Under the pieces are notes generated by a model. The model was not told where the DNA came from, did not search any database, and was given only the letters and a program-made list of their open reading frames with translations. From a virus: a stretch of 30,344 bases of DNA. The first letter of the stretch is position 1, and the number at the start of each line of letters is the position of its first letter. Below, one piece after another: positions 16,120 to 23,359 of the stretch. The stretch spans positions 1-30,344 of the IMG/VR virus record IMGVR_UViG_3300042936_001079; one strand, written 5' to 3'. A program made the position numbers and the translations under genes.

Positions 16120-16193
16120 GTATCCGTAGCTCAATTGGATAGAGCAAAACACTTCTAATGTTTAGGTTGTAGGTTCAAGTCCTATCGGATACG
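16120..16193 (+). tRNA. tRNA-Arg (anticodon UCU)
   Basis: Full cloverleaf: acceptor GTATCCG (16120-16126) with CGGATAC (16186-16192), D-stem GCTC/GAGC, anticodon stem AAACA/TGTTT with loop CTTCTAA and anticodon TCT at 16154-16156, T-stem GTAGG/CCTAT with loop TTCAAGT. Discriminator G 16193; CCA is not encoded. It reads AGA/AGG, and AGA is frequent in the AT-rich genes here but usually scarce in higher-GC hosts, so it likely supplements host decoding. Confidence 0.95.
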
Positions 16194-16196
16194 CTA

Positions 16197-16281
16197 AGTG
16201 TTAGACTAAGGCATTGTTATCCCCTTTCAAAATGCTTATGTAAGTAATTGATATCCCCGTATCTTATTTATGTCTAACACT
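16197..16281 (+). ncRNA. Three-way-junction RNA element after the tRNA, unidentified
   Basis: Closing stem AGTGTTAGAC (16197-16206) with GTCTAACACT (16272-16281), ten perfect pairs. Arm 2: TAAgGCATT with AATGCTTA (16207-16215 / 16231-16238), one bulged G. Arm 3: TAAGTAA-tt-GATA with TATC-TTATTTA (16241-16253 / 16260-16270), including one G-T pair that is G-U only if the plus strand is the RNA. Both terminal loops contain TATCCCC. The arm-2 loop CCCCTTTCA is the exact complement of the TGAAAGGGG ribosome sites at 4422 and 4776. Starts three bases after the tRNA; probably co-transcribed with it. Confidence 0.65.
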
Positions 16282-16286
16282 ATTTT

Positions 16287-16442
16287 AAATATGGTATAAA
16301 AAAGAATCAGGCTAAAGCTAATCCTTTCTGCTTAAGAGAAATATGCGTCTGTCTATTACATGGGAGTAGAAGATGTCAAAATGTCGTAGTTGTAGTTATC
16401 CGACATAATATTTTTTGCCTGGTTCTTTTTTATACCATATTT
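16287..16442 (+). ncRNA. Structured RNA closed by a 26-pair stem, unidentified
   Basis: Bases 16287-16312 pair with 16417-16442 over 26 positions; the single non-Watson-Crick pair (T16308 with G16421) is a U-G wobble in plus-strand RNA but A-C on the other strand, supporting plus-strand function. The 104-base interior has TCTATT/AGTAGA (16352-16357 / 16365-16370, loop ACATGGG), ATGTCG/CGACAT (16381-16386 / 16401-16406), an AAGC/GCTT hairpin near 16315-16333, and a second ATGTC copy (16373-16377) that could compete for the same partner. No reading frame. No known class recognised. Confidence 0.65.
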
Positions 16443-16470
16443 TTATATACAAACAAGCAAAGGAGAAACA

Positions 16471-16794
16471 GTGAAATCAGTATTAATAAAGTCAAACAAT
16501 TCAATCAACATTGTTGAAATGGACAAAAAATATTCACTTGAACAACTTCAAAAAGAAGTTGGTGGTTGGATTGAAGTAGTTAAGTTGAATGGCAAAATGT
16601 CAATGTATGTAAATGAAGAAGGGCTAATGAGGCAATTTAAAATTAATCCAATAGCAACTTCTTTGTATTTTCAATATACGGGAATTAATACCCCAATTGT
16701 TGGAGATGTAATTATAACTGGAAGGAGTAGTAACGGAAGTCAAATAAATCTTAAAGATGAATGTGTTGAAGAAATCATGAGTGCGCTTAAATAA
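16471..16794 (+). CDS. DUF3846-like protein, 107 aa, GTG start
   Basis: LEQLQKEVGGWIEVVKLNG, MYVNEEGLMRQFKINPIA and VGDVIITG occur in order (residues about 23-85), matching the DUF3846 pattern (VGGxIE ... NEEG ... N..A ... GDVVI) of small phage/plasmid proteins with no assigned function. GTG 16471 follows AAAGGAGAAACA. It is the first gene after the RNA cluster. Confidence 0.8.
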   Translation: MKSVLIKSNNSINIVEMDKKYSLEQLQKEVGGWIEVVKLNGKMSMYVNEEGLMRQFKINPIATSLYFQYTGINTPIVGDVIITGRSSNGSQINLKDECVEEIMSALK

Positions 16795-16816
16795 TCACTA
16801 ACAGGAAACGAGATAT

Positions 16817-16996
16817 ATGAACAATAATAAATCAACCTTTGCACTTCTTCTGATGAAGGAAGAAAACATTATACAAATAAGAACATTACAAGGCACTCAA
16901 GAGTATGCAATAGAACAAGCAAAAATAGTTAGAGATTATGGTAAAGATAAATTTGACAATGTTATGGTATATAAAACAACACCACATAGTAAATAA
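16817..16996 (+). CDS. Small protein, 59 aa
   Basis: ATG 16817 lies after GAAACGAG, a weak ribosome site. A beta-hairpin then a helix (TQEYAIEQAKIVRDYG) and a basic end. Not recognised; supported by continuous gene packing. Confidence 0.65.
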   Translation: MNNNKSTFALLLMKEENIIQIRTLQGTQEYAIEQAKIVRDYGKDKFDNVMVYKTTPHSK

Positions 16997-17013
16997 TTCC
17001 AAGGAGGAATGAC

Positions 17014-17463
17014 ATGCCATTAAGTTACGATATTACAAAAATTGCAATGTACAAAGATAATTACGATGAAGCATACCAAGAGTATAATCAATTGGGTAGT
17101 ACATATACAGATGTAAAGCCTTTCCTAAAAGGTTTGATTTTCTCTGGTGGTATGGTTGCCCTTAGTTCAATTACATTTAAAAATGTAGGTGAATGGTATG
17201 CCAGATTGAAATTGTGTGAAGAAATGTATCATACATATCTTACTTCCAAGTTTGATGAAGAAAAGAATGAATGGGTGAATGTACCTTTGGAAGCAAAAGA
17301 AATAGTTAAATACATTGGTTTGGCAACAAACAATTCAACTGTTGTAAGAAACAAATGGGTTCAGAATGTAAAGCGTAATCAAACTGTTGATCTTACAACA
17401 ACACAAATGCTTGCTCGTTTAAAGAAACTAGAAGAAAAATTTGAGAGAGAGGTATTCCAATGA
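17014..17463 (+). CDS. Phage protein beginning MPLSYDITKI, 149 aa
   Basis: N-terminal LSYDITKI and the central pattern KPFLKGLIFSGGMVAL...ITFKNVGEWYARLKLCE (about residues 34-76) resemble a recurrent phage/actinobacterial family of unknown function (recollection). The C-terminal 25 residues form a coiled coil (ARLKKLEEKFERE). CAAGGAGGAA ribosome site. Confidence 0.82.
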   Translation: MPLSYDITKIAMYKDNYDEAYQEYNQLGSTYTDVKPFLKGLIFSGGMVALSSITFKNVGEWYARLKLCEEMYHTYLTSKFDEEKNEWVNVPLEAKEIVKYIGLATNNSTVVRNKWVQNVKRNQTVDLTTTQMLARLKKLEEKFEREVFQ

Positions 17464-17777
17464 TTAAACCAGGACAAGCAAATATGTATCCAAGAGTATC
17501 AGATTGGTATGAAACTAATGTTATTGAATACCGAGAGAATAGTGCTTTTGATAAATGGTATATTGAAGTTGTTTATTTTGAAGCAGATGCAGAATATTCT
17601 TATGGAGCAGGTAAAACTAAAGCCCTTAGTGGTGGGTATCAAAGAGTTGAAATTACTGACAAACTAAGTGGTAATTTTTGGGAAGATGCATTTCTTGGTG
17701 AGACTGCTCATCAAGATATTGAAAGATGGGCTAATGATATTGTTAACAAAATTAAGCATGGAAGGGTTAAGGTATGA
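17460..17777 (+). CDS. Hypothetical protein, 105 aa
   Basis: Not recognised. Tyr/Trp-rich beta-like centre (WYIEVVYFEADAEYSYG) and helical basic tail. ATGA overlaps on both sides. Confidence 0.75.
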   Translation: MIKPGQANMYPRVSDWYETNVIEYRENSAFDKWYIEVVYFEADAEYSYGAGKTKALSGGYQRVEITDKLSGNFWEDAFLGETAHQDIERWANDIVNKIKHGRVKV

Positions 17778-18019
17778 CTTTGATATATAACTATATTCTA
17801 GGTTACGATAATTCAGACGGAACTTGGTTTCATAATGTTGATGCTGAGGCTGATCTTTTGAATTGTAATACAGTTTACAACGAAAAATATGAAGAGTATA
17901 TAAATGAATATAATGATGGAATCTATTTGCACGATGCAGAGCAGTTGATAGTTAAATTTAATAAAGCTATTGACGAACTAAATAAAAATGAGCGTAAAAG
18001 AAAGAAGGTAAGGAAATGA
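17774..18019 (+). CDS. Hypothetical protein, 81 aa
   Basis: Not recognised. Aromatic acidic N-terminal two thirds, then a lysine/arginine-rich tail (NERKRKKVRK) that could bind nucleic acid. Coupled to both neighbours by ATGA. Confidence 0.75.
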   Translation: MTLIYNYILGYDNSDGTWFHNVDAEADLLNCNTVYNEKYEEYINEYNDGIYLHDAEQLIVKFNKAIDELNKNERKRKKVRK

Positions 18020-18417
18020 CAAAACTAGACGAACTAAAAACTGATCGTGATGTATTTGAATTCATTAAGAATCATCTACTTACGCAAGGAGAACGATCAT
18101 TAATGGAAGATGAAATGACTTGCGCATATCTAGGTGCTGAAGGTAAAAAATGCGCAGTTGGTGCATTAATTAGAGAAGATATATACCATTCTTCAATAGA
18201 AGAAAAGCCTGTAAATCATAGTCTTGTCCGTAGTGCTGTAACAAAATCAGTTCCTAATTGGATAATTAATACCGATATGTTGGGTGAATTACAATGTATT
18301 CATGATGGTAGATCTACCTATGATTGGGAAATGGTTGAATGGCAACTAGATGAATTTGAATCAGATAAACTTGTAGGAGATAATTATGTTCCAACAAAGG
18401 ATGATGAAGATGTCTGA
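18016..18417 (+). CDS. Small paralogous family B protein, 133 aa
   Basis: Shares with the 190-aa protein at 21240 the pattern CAYxG ... KCAxGxLIxxxxY ... IExK ... SxPNW ... IHDG ... W. CAVGAL-type motifs occur in DUF6197-like actinobacterial and phage proteins, a tentative link. Two Cys (CAYLGAEGKKCAVG, about residues 36-49) could pair or bind metal. Function unknown. Confidence 0.8.
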   Translation: MTKLDELKTDRDVFEFIKNHLLTQGERSLMEDEMTCAYLGAEGKKCAVGALIREDIYHSSIEEKPVNHSLVRSAVTKSVPNWIINTDMLGELQCIHDGRSTYDWEMVEWQLDEFESDKLVGDNYVPTKDDEDV

Positions 18418-18826
18418 GATTATAGCAATTGAGTTATTAAATGGACATAACTTAGATGAAAAACAAACATCTCCAGAATTCTTTTGTCTAGGTCTGTCTA
18501 ATGCAGTATGTCATGTAAGTATAAATGGTGGTGATCATGTAACTATTTATTGTGATGGGGATATGCGTCTTATTTATAATGAAGACACAATAACTGATTG
18601 CTATGAATTAGTAGATAATGGTATCACTACTGATAGTGAATTAGCAGATATTTTTGATGAAACTGAAGATGGATCAAGAGTTATTATGAACCCTTGGTTT
18701 GATATTTACGATAGTGAAGGTGAACACCTAGATATTGTTAGTTATGATATCTATCAAGCAATTGAAGATGCAAAAATCCATATAAGAGAAAGAGAGTTAG
18801 CTAATGACAAAAAGATTAAGGTTTAG
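18410..18826 (+). CDS. Hypothetical acidic protein, 138 aa
   Basis: Not recognised. ATG 18410 overlaps the previous stop (ATGTCTGA); nearby in-frame ATGs at 18401 and 18404 are alternatives. Beta-rich acidic centre, helical C-terminus. Overlaps the next gene by 23 bases. Confidence 0.75.
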   Translation: MSEIIAIELLNGHNLDEKQTSPEFFCLGLSNAVCHVSINGGDHVTIYCDGDMRLIYNEDTITDCYELVDNGITTDSELADIFDETEDGSRVIMNPWFDIYDSEGEHLDIVSYDIYQAIEDAKIHIRERELANDKKIKV

Positions 18827-19052
18827 TTATAATGATGTGAATCTTTCTTGGGAAAGAAAGCTGGAGTTAGATTATGAATATAAAGATCTATCAACTATTC
18901 ATGCCAATCACGCAAAAGAATTGATGGCTAGTGTAGAATTTGATCCTAGATGTATTCCAACAATTACTGATCCAGCATTAACTGAAGCATTAATTCATGC
19001 TCAATTAAGTACAACATATGCAATACTGAATGACACTCACAATGGTAAGTGA
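18804..19052 (+). CDS. Hypothetical protein, 82 aa
   Basis: Not recognised. Basic N-terminus (TKRLRFSYND) then mainly helical. The start lies inside the upstream gene behind AGAGAGTTAGCTA; overlaps the next gene by 11 bases. Confidence 0.7.
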   Translation: MTKRLRFSYNDVNLSWERKLELDYEYKDLSTIHANHAKELMASVEFDPRCIPTITDPALTEALIHAQLSTTYAILNDTHNGK

Positions 19053-19185
19053 TAATACAGAACATAAACATGAATGGGAATGCTCAGATGTTCCTGGTAT
19101 ATTTAATTGTTTATCGTGTGATGATATAAGATTGTATAACTATATTGATAAACAATACAGGATATATCCTAAAGAAAGGGTTTAA
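19042..19185 (+). CDS. Mini zinc-finger protein, 47 aa
   Basis: His8/His10, Cys14 and Cys23-x2-Cys26 in HKHEWECSDVPGIFNCLSC make a plausible single zinc site filling most of the protein; the rest is basic. Overlapping starts and stops with both neighbours support expression. Role unknown. Confidence 0.65.
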   Translation: MVSDNTEHKHEWECSDVPGIFNCLSCDDIRLYNYIDKQYRIYPKERV

Positions 19186-19187
19186 CA

Positions 19188-19391
19188 ATGGCAATGTATT
19201 CAGCACATATAGTATTTGATAGATATACGGTTTATATAAACCCGTGGGTATCAAGTGCAATGGATGAGGATGAATTAGAAGATGAAGCAATTGAAATGCT
19301 TCTTGAACTTTATCCAGAGTTAACAAGACAACAAGAAGAACAGTTAGTAAAGAGTATTCAAGATATAGAAGTAGAATTACAAACCGACTAG
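19188..19391 (+). CDS. Small acidic protein, 67 aa
   Basis: GAAAGGG ribosome site lies in the end of the previous gene. N-terminal beta hairpin (AHIVFDRYTVYINPW), then a very acidic helical half (MDEDELEDEAIEM). Acidic small phage proteins sometimes mimic DNA; nothing specific supports that here. Confidence 0.72.
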   Translation: MAMYSAHIVFDRYTVYINPWVSSAMDEDELEDEAIEMLLELYPELTRQQEEQLVKSIQDIEVELQTD

Positions 19392-19404
19392 AGGAGAAAT
19401 AGAT

Positions 19405-19746
19405 ATGGCAACTCGTAAAGTACCTAAGAAATTTGAAGCTAAGAAAGATGCTAAGACAGAAGCACAACTTTTGATTCAAGCAACAGTTAATAGTACATAT
19501 AGTTTATTAATTCCGTGTAAGAATGAACAATTCGTCTATGTAAGAAATCCAATTACAGGTAAAATTTCTCATTTTGAAACCAACAAATCTGAGTTCTTTG
19601 AATTCATTAAAGAACTTACAACACTAGGACTAGGAGAGAAAATTGAAAAAGACTTTGAAGATCTTGTACGCAATAACAATAGTAATTGGGTTAAAGTTCT
19701 TGATCAATTGCGTGAAAGCAATGCGTTCAAACTGGAACAAGTATGA
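19405..19746 (+). CDS. Hypothetical protein with basic N-terminus, 113 aa
   Basis: Lys-rich first 20 residues (TRKVPKKFEAKKDAK), then alternating beta and helix. Not recognised. AGAGGAGAAA ribosome site. Coupled to the next gene by ATGA. Confidence 0.75.
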   Translation: MATRKVPKKFEAKKDAKTEAQLLIQATVNSTYSLLIPCKNEQFVYVRNPITGKISHFETNKSEFFEFIKELTTLGLGEKIEKDFEDLVRNNNSNWVKVLDQLRESNAFKLEQV

Positions 19747-19991
19747 CAACAGTAAAAGAAGCAATTAAAATGCTTAAAGATTACTCAGACCAAGATGAAG
19801 AAATTTGTATTGCTTGGTGGAGTAAAGAGTTATTTGAAAACCAAACTAATTCTGATGAAGATAGCGGAATAAAAGAAGAAGCCTGGAATAAAGTTGTGAT
19901 GGAATTTGATGATATGACTCAGCATTATCAGGGATTAATATACGACATAATTGTAGAAACTATAAGTGAATATGATGGATGGATTATATGA
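19743..19991 (+). CDS. Small acidic protein, 82 aa
   Basis: Not recognised. Begins TVKEAIKMLKDYSDQDEEICIAWW, a pattern common in small phage proteins (helix, acidic turn, beta). Ends with hydrophobic DGWII. Coupled on both sides by ATGA. Confidence 0.75.
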   Translation: MTTVKEAIKMLKDYSDQDEEICIAWWSKELFENQTNSDEDSGIKEEAWNKVVMEFDDMTQHYQGLIYDIIVETISEYDGWII

Positions 19992-20134
19992 ATAAAATAG
20001 ATGGAGATCAGTTACGCAATAATCTAGAAAAACTTTTGCCTAATTGTTCTTTTGATGAAGATAATGAAGGTCAAGTTATTATTTATACCAACCTAAAAGA
20101 AACAACAAACGGAAACTATAAGGAGCTGAAATGA
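19988..20134 (+). CDS. Small protein with DNEGQVIIYTNL motif, 48 aa
   Basis: Helix then a beta element EDNEGQVIIYTNLKE (residues 24-38). This short motif recurs in small unannotated proteins (recollection). Coupled by ATGA on both sides, with GGAG near its end serving the next gene. Confidence 0.7.
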   Translation: MNKIDGDQLRNNLEKLLPNCSFDEDNEGQVIIYTNLKETTNGNYKELK

Positions 20135-20760
20135 ACAAAGATAATATGCAAAAAGTAATTAATGCCATTAAATTTGATGGCGCAAAGAAATTCAATATGA
20201 GTGTATTTGTCGGAAAGCTTGAATATGAAGATGATCATATAAGCGTATTTGAAAATGATGAATTAGCTCATACATTCCCTGTAAGTAGAGTTAGAGTTAT
20301 ACATGAAGGTACTGATTTGTTTAATTGTACCTCAATGGGTTGTATTGCTGGTTTTGCTACAGCATTGGCTAATGATTGGAAAACTCCTGACTGGATGAGA
20401 AAAGATGATCCTTCAGGTCATCTATATCAATTTGAAAATGAAGCTGCTAATTACTTAGGATTAAGTACTGCTGAGGCTAAGAATCTTTTCTTCGGAGATG
20501 ATAATAGTATTTGGAAATGGCTAATGCATCATGAAGCAGAAAGATATCCAAATCTAGAATTGGAAGATTATGAAACAATGCAAGACGCAAATGATTGCGA
20601 GATTGAATGGGATGATAGAGATCTATACGCAAACTTTCATACCATTGATTATCTAACTGCAGTGGATGTATTGACCAGAATTAATAATGAAGAAATTGGT
20701 TTGGCTTGTGATGAAATGCAACAACCTTATTATATCAAGAAAGAAGCGGTAGTGTCATGA
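20131..20760 (+). CDS. Small paralogous family A protein, 209 aa
   Basis: Close paralogue of the 208-aa protein at 21814: shared MNKxNxQxVIxAIKxDGAxKFNMSxFxGK start, FNCTSMGCIAGFATA (about residues 66-80), xxxIWKWLM, DYETM and the YIKKEA end. The GCIAGxA core is familiar from unassigned phage proteins. The two genes bracket a family B gene, suggesting segmental duplication then divergence. Function unknown. Confidence 0.82.
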   Translation: MNKDNMQKVINAIKFDGAKKFNMSVFVGKLEYEDDHISVFENDELAHTFPVSRVRVIHEGTDLFNCTSMGCIAGFATALANDWKTPDWMRKDDPSGHLYQFENEAANYLGLSTAEAKNLFFGDDNSIWKWLMHHEAERYPNLELEDYETMQDANDCEIEWDDRDLYANFHTIDYLTAVDVLTRINNEEIGLACDEMQQPYYIKKEAVVS

Positions 20761-20951
20761 GTAATCCATATTGGAGGGGAATGGTTAAAGATGCACTTGG
20801 TTGTGATGATGATTACGCCGATATTCTTTTAAATTTCCAATATAAAGTATCTAATGGTCCAGATTTTTCTGAAGCTAGCGAAGGAGAATTGGATAAGTAT
20901 TGGAGATGGATACATCTAGAATATCAAGACCACCTAAAGGAGAATAAATAA
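20757..20951 (+). CDS. Small protein, 64 aa
   Basis: Not recognised. Acidic, Trp/Tyr-rich (YWRWIHLEYQDHLKENK end). ATGA overlap upstream, TAATG overlap downstream. Confidence 0.72.
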   Translation: MSNPYWRGMVKDALGCDDDYADILLNFQYKVSNGPDFSEASEGELDKYWRWIHLEYQDHLKENK

Positions 20952-21172
20952 TGGAACTAATTGGAAGAAAGATTGTTGATGTAAGATCACTTAATAAGAA
21001 AGTAATTGAGAAAGAGGGTTGGGATAATAGTCCTTATAACTCTGTTTGTTTGGTATTAGATGATGGTTCAATTATCTACCCCTCACAAGATGAAGAAGGT
21101 AATGGTCCAGGTTGTTTCTTTGCGATGGATAAAGAAATGGACACTGCCTTTTATATTTTCCCAAATGAGTGA
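20951..21172 (+). CDS. Phage protein with DDGSIIYPSQDEEGNGPG motif, 73 aa
   Basis: Residues about 3-58 show the pattern GRKIVDVRxL ... GW ... VLDDGSIIYPSQDEEGNGPGCFF, recurrent in small proteins of phages and other genomes (recollection). Function unknown. AAAGGAGAATA ribosome site. Confidence 0.8.
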   Translation: MELIGRKIVDVRSLNKKVIEKEGWDNSPYNSVCLVLDDGSIIYPSQDEEGNGPGCFFAMDKEMDTAFYIFPNE

Positions 21173-21195
21173 GCTATCTAACATTTAACTTAAAA

Positions 21196-21216
21196 AAACG
21201 ATTACAAACGATTACA
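21196..21216 (+). repeat. Tandem 10-base direct repeat AAACGATTAC
   Basis: Two adjacent perfect copies of AAACGATTAC (21196-21205 and 21206-21215) in the short spacer upstream of the family B gene at 21240. Could be a regulator site; alone it is weak evidence. Confidence 0.5.
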
Positions 21217-21239
21217 GACCCAAATGGAGGGCTTTTAAT

Positions 21240-21812
21240 ATGGAAACACTAGAACAATTAGAGAGAGATTTATCTGCAATAACTAATGACGGACAGGCTT
21301 TGCGTCATATTGCAAAAAACCTTATAAAACAGAATATGAAATCAAAGTTACTTGCATATGAGTTTGATGAGGAAACAGGTGATGATATTGTCATAAATGA
21401 TGATGATTGTGCTTATCGTGGTATGGATGTAAAAACTCAGACAGACACAAAATGCGCCATTGGTTGGCTTATTATGGATAATCTTTATGATCCAGATATA
21501 GAAGGCAAAACAGCAATTGATGATGATGTATTAGATGCTGTTAATGATTCAACTCCCAATTGGAATAAAACAGATAAGAGTATGGCTATGCTTTCTTTTG
21601 CACAAAGAATTCATGATGGTTATGAACCTAAAGATTGGCAAAAGGTATTTGCTGTAACTGATTATAAATTAATCTCTCCCGTAGACGGTTCTTTTAGATT
21701 AGATAAAGACAGTATTGATATTGTTGTTGAAGATCTAATTAAAGCATATAAGATTTCAAGTTCGTATAATATAGACTATCCAAACAATAAACAAGAAAAG
21801 GCAGGGAAATAA
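21240..21812 (+). CDS. Small paralogous family B protein, 190 aa
   Basis: Longer paralogue of the 133-aa protein at 18016: CAYRG ... TKCAIGWLIMDNLY ... IEGK ... STPNW ... QRIHDG ... W in the same order (residues about 61-140). Extra helical segments at both ends. TGGAGG lies about 12 bases before the ATG. Function unknown. Confidence 0.8.
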   Translation: METLEQLERDLSAITNDGQALRHIAKNLIKQNMKSKLLAYEFDEETGDDIVINDDDCAYRGMDVKTQTDTKCAIGWLIMDNLYDPDIEGKTAIDDDVLDAVNDSTPNWNKTDKSMAMLSFAQRIHDGYEPKDWQKVFAVTDYKLISPVDGSFRLDKDSIDIVVEDLIKAYKISSSYNIDYPNNKQEKAGK

Positions 21813-21813
21813 C

Positions 21814-22440
21814 ATGAATAAGGAAAACTTACAAAGAGTAATTGATGCCATTAAGATTGATGGTGCGACAAAATTTAACATGAGCACATTCATTGGTAAA
21901 TTTGACGAAGAATATAAAGTTGAAAATGTATTTGAGCATGGTGAATTAGCAAGTACATATAGGGCAGATCAAGTAAAAAATCTTATTGCAGGTACTGATA
22001 TTTTCAATTGTACATCTATGGGTTGTATTGCTGGGTTTGCTACAGCAATAGTTAATAACTGGAAAGCTCCTGAATGGTTAGCAGGTGACGATACTATTGA
22101 CTTTGTTCGTCAGTTTGAAACAGAGTCAAATGATTTCTTAGGCTTTTCTTATGACGAAGGAAGAAACATTTATTACAATGCTGATTCATGTATTTGGAAA
22201 TGGTTGATGGTTAATGAACCAGATAGGTATGAATTTAAACTTGAAGGTGATTATGAAACAATGGATGAAGCAACTGAATACGGAGAAGAGTGGGATAGTG
22301 GTGATTTGTGTGTTGATTTCACTTCTATTGATTATCTTTCTGCAGTAAATGTATTAACTAGAATCTTAAATGAAGAAATTGGTTTGTGCGATCACAATAA
22401 AGAGCCCTTCTATATCAAGAAAGAAGCCTTAGTAGACTAA
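21814..22440 (+). CDS. Small paralogous family A protein, 208 aa
   Basis: Paralogue of the 209-aa protein at 20131 with the same domain order and near-equal length: VIDAIKIDGATKFNMSTF, FNCTSMGCIAGFATA, IWKWLM, DYETMDEA, YIKKEALVD. Follows the family B gene with one intervening base; both A and B proteins carry Cys-x(n)-C-x-G motifs, so they may be distant relatives. Confidence 0.82.
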   Translation: MNKENLQRVIDAIKIDGATKFNMSTFIGKFDEEYKVENVFEHGELASTYRADQVKNLIAGTDIFNCTSMGCIAGFATAIVNNWKAPEWLAGDDTIDFVRQFETESNDFLGFSYDEGRNIYYNADSCIWKWLMVNEPDRYEFKLEGDYETMDEATEYGEEWDSGDLCVDFTSIDYLSAVNVLTRILNEEIGLCDHNKEPFYIKKEALVD

Positions 22441-22468
22441 TAAATAACCTATTTGAAAGGATTGGGGT

Positions 22469-22792
22469 ATGTCAACTTATACGGATAGACATAAGAGAGC
22501 GCATCAAAGAAAACAGGAAATGAAGAAATTAGACCCAGATTATAAAGGCAGGGTTAAAGGAGAAAGAACTCAAGCTAGAAATAGGAGAACGGAGAAATAC
22601 CTACTTGAAATAGGTTTTGATCATACCAAAATTCATACAGGGATTTGTTGTTTTATTGGCTGCAATACGGTTAAGAGTCAGTATAACAAGGATCATTGCT
22701 GTGTGTTGCATCAAAAGCTAATTGTTTCAAGAGGGTTCTTCTTTATTATTGAAAGAGAAAACTATTCAAAAGCAGAAGGGAGGGATATATGA
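22469..22792 (+). CDS. Basic Cys/His protein, possible HNH-like or zinc finger, 107 aa
   Basis: First 45 residues are strongly basic (RHKRAHQRKQEMKK). Then GICCFIGC (Cys60, 61, 65) and KDHCCVLHQK (His76, Cys77, 78, His81) form a Cys/His cluster. The DHC..H portion loosely recalls endonuclease VII/HNH zinc loops, but key residues are incomplete. Nucleic-acid binding likely; enzyme function unproven. Confidence 0.7.
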   Translation: MSTYTDRHKRAHQRKQEMKKLDPDYKGRVKGERTQARNRRTEKYLLEIGFDHTKIHTGICCFIGCNTVKSQYNKDHCCVLHQKLIVSRGFFFIIERENYSKAEGRDI

Positions 22793-22920
22793 GAATGGTA
22801 TTAGCATTGTTCCTAGGGCTATATATTGGACTTCATTGGCATGCCAAGAGAAGTGTAGATCAATATAGTGGTTATGGAGAAAATAGAAGACATATACATC
22901 GGCATTGGGATAAGGATTAG
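22789..22920 (+). CDS. Small membrane-anchored His-rich protein, 43 aa
   Basis: N-terminal hydrophobic helix (residues 3-16), then a basic, His-rich tail (HWHAKRS, RRHIHRHW). ATGA overlap with the previous stop. Small phage membrane peptide of unknown role; metal binding by the tail is possible. Confidence 0.65.
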   Translation: MRMVLALFLGLYIGLHWHAKRSVDQYSGYGENRRHIHRHWDKD

Positions 22921-22928
22921 GAGTAGTT

Positions 22929-23198
22929 ATGGCTATTGATAAGTATGGAGAATATATGGATCTTACCCTAGAAGAAATGGAAAGTGGTATTGTTTTAATT
23001 AAGGGGTTTATTGAGGATTTACAGCATTCCGTTATGGGATATATGGTTACTTCTCACCCTGATTATGACAGTATCAATGGCATTTTAGATAACATCAGGC
23101 TATTGATTGCGGAGTATAAAAGGGATTTATATGAAGATGATGAAGATACTACAGATGGAAAAACACACAATACAAATGATTGGAGACCATCATTATGA
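22929..23198 (+). CDS. Hypothetical acidic helical protein, 89 aa
   Basis: Not recognised. Helical (SIVLIKGF-type segment, LDNIRLLIAEYKRDLY) with a very acidic stretch (YEDDEDTTDG) near the end. Coupled to the next gene by ATGA. Confidence 0.72.
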   Translation: MAIDKYGEYMDLTLEEMESGIVLIKGFIEDLQHSVMGYMVTSHPDYDSINGILDNIRLLIAEYKRDLYEDDEDTTDGKTHNTNDWRPSL

Positions 23199-23359
23199 AA
23201 TACGAAGAAGCTAAGAGTAGGTTAGTTGCAAAGAAATTGGATGCCGTACAGGTAATGCAAGACCCAGAGACTGGGGAATTCTTTTACGATATCTGTTATG
23301 AATGTGACAAAATGTTAAATGAACAAGAGGCTGCTTATGGACATGACTGCGAAGGATGA
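23195..23359 (+). CDS. Mini zinc-finger-like protein, 54 aa
   Basis: Helical first 20 residues, then Cys34-x2-Cys37 (ICYEC) and His50/Cys52 (YGHDC), a possible single zinc site. ATGA overlap upstream; overlaps the next gene by 23 bases. Confidence 0.65.
   Translation: MKYEEAKSRLVAKKLDAVQVMQDPETGEFFYDICYECDKMLNEQEAAYGHDCEG

Noticed and set aside
16120-16193. tRNA as an integration (att) site
   Set aside because: No integrase gene and no duplicated tRNA 3' end in the window; the tRNA lies inside the phage operon.
16197-16281. Hammerhead or other small self-cleaving ribozyme
   Set aside because: No CUGAUGA/GAAA core and no twister, pistol or hatchet core seen in the three-way junction.
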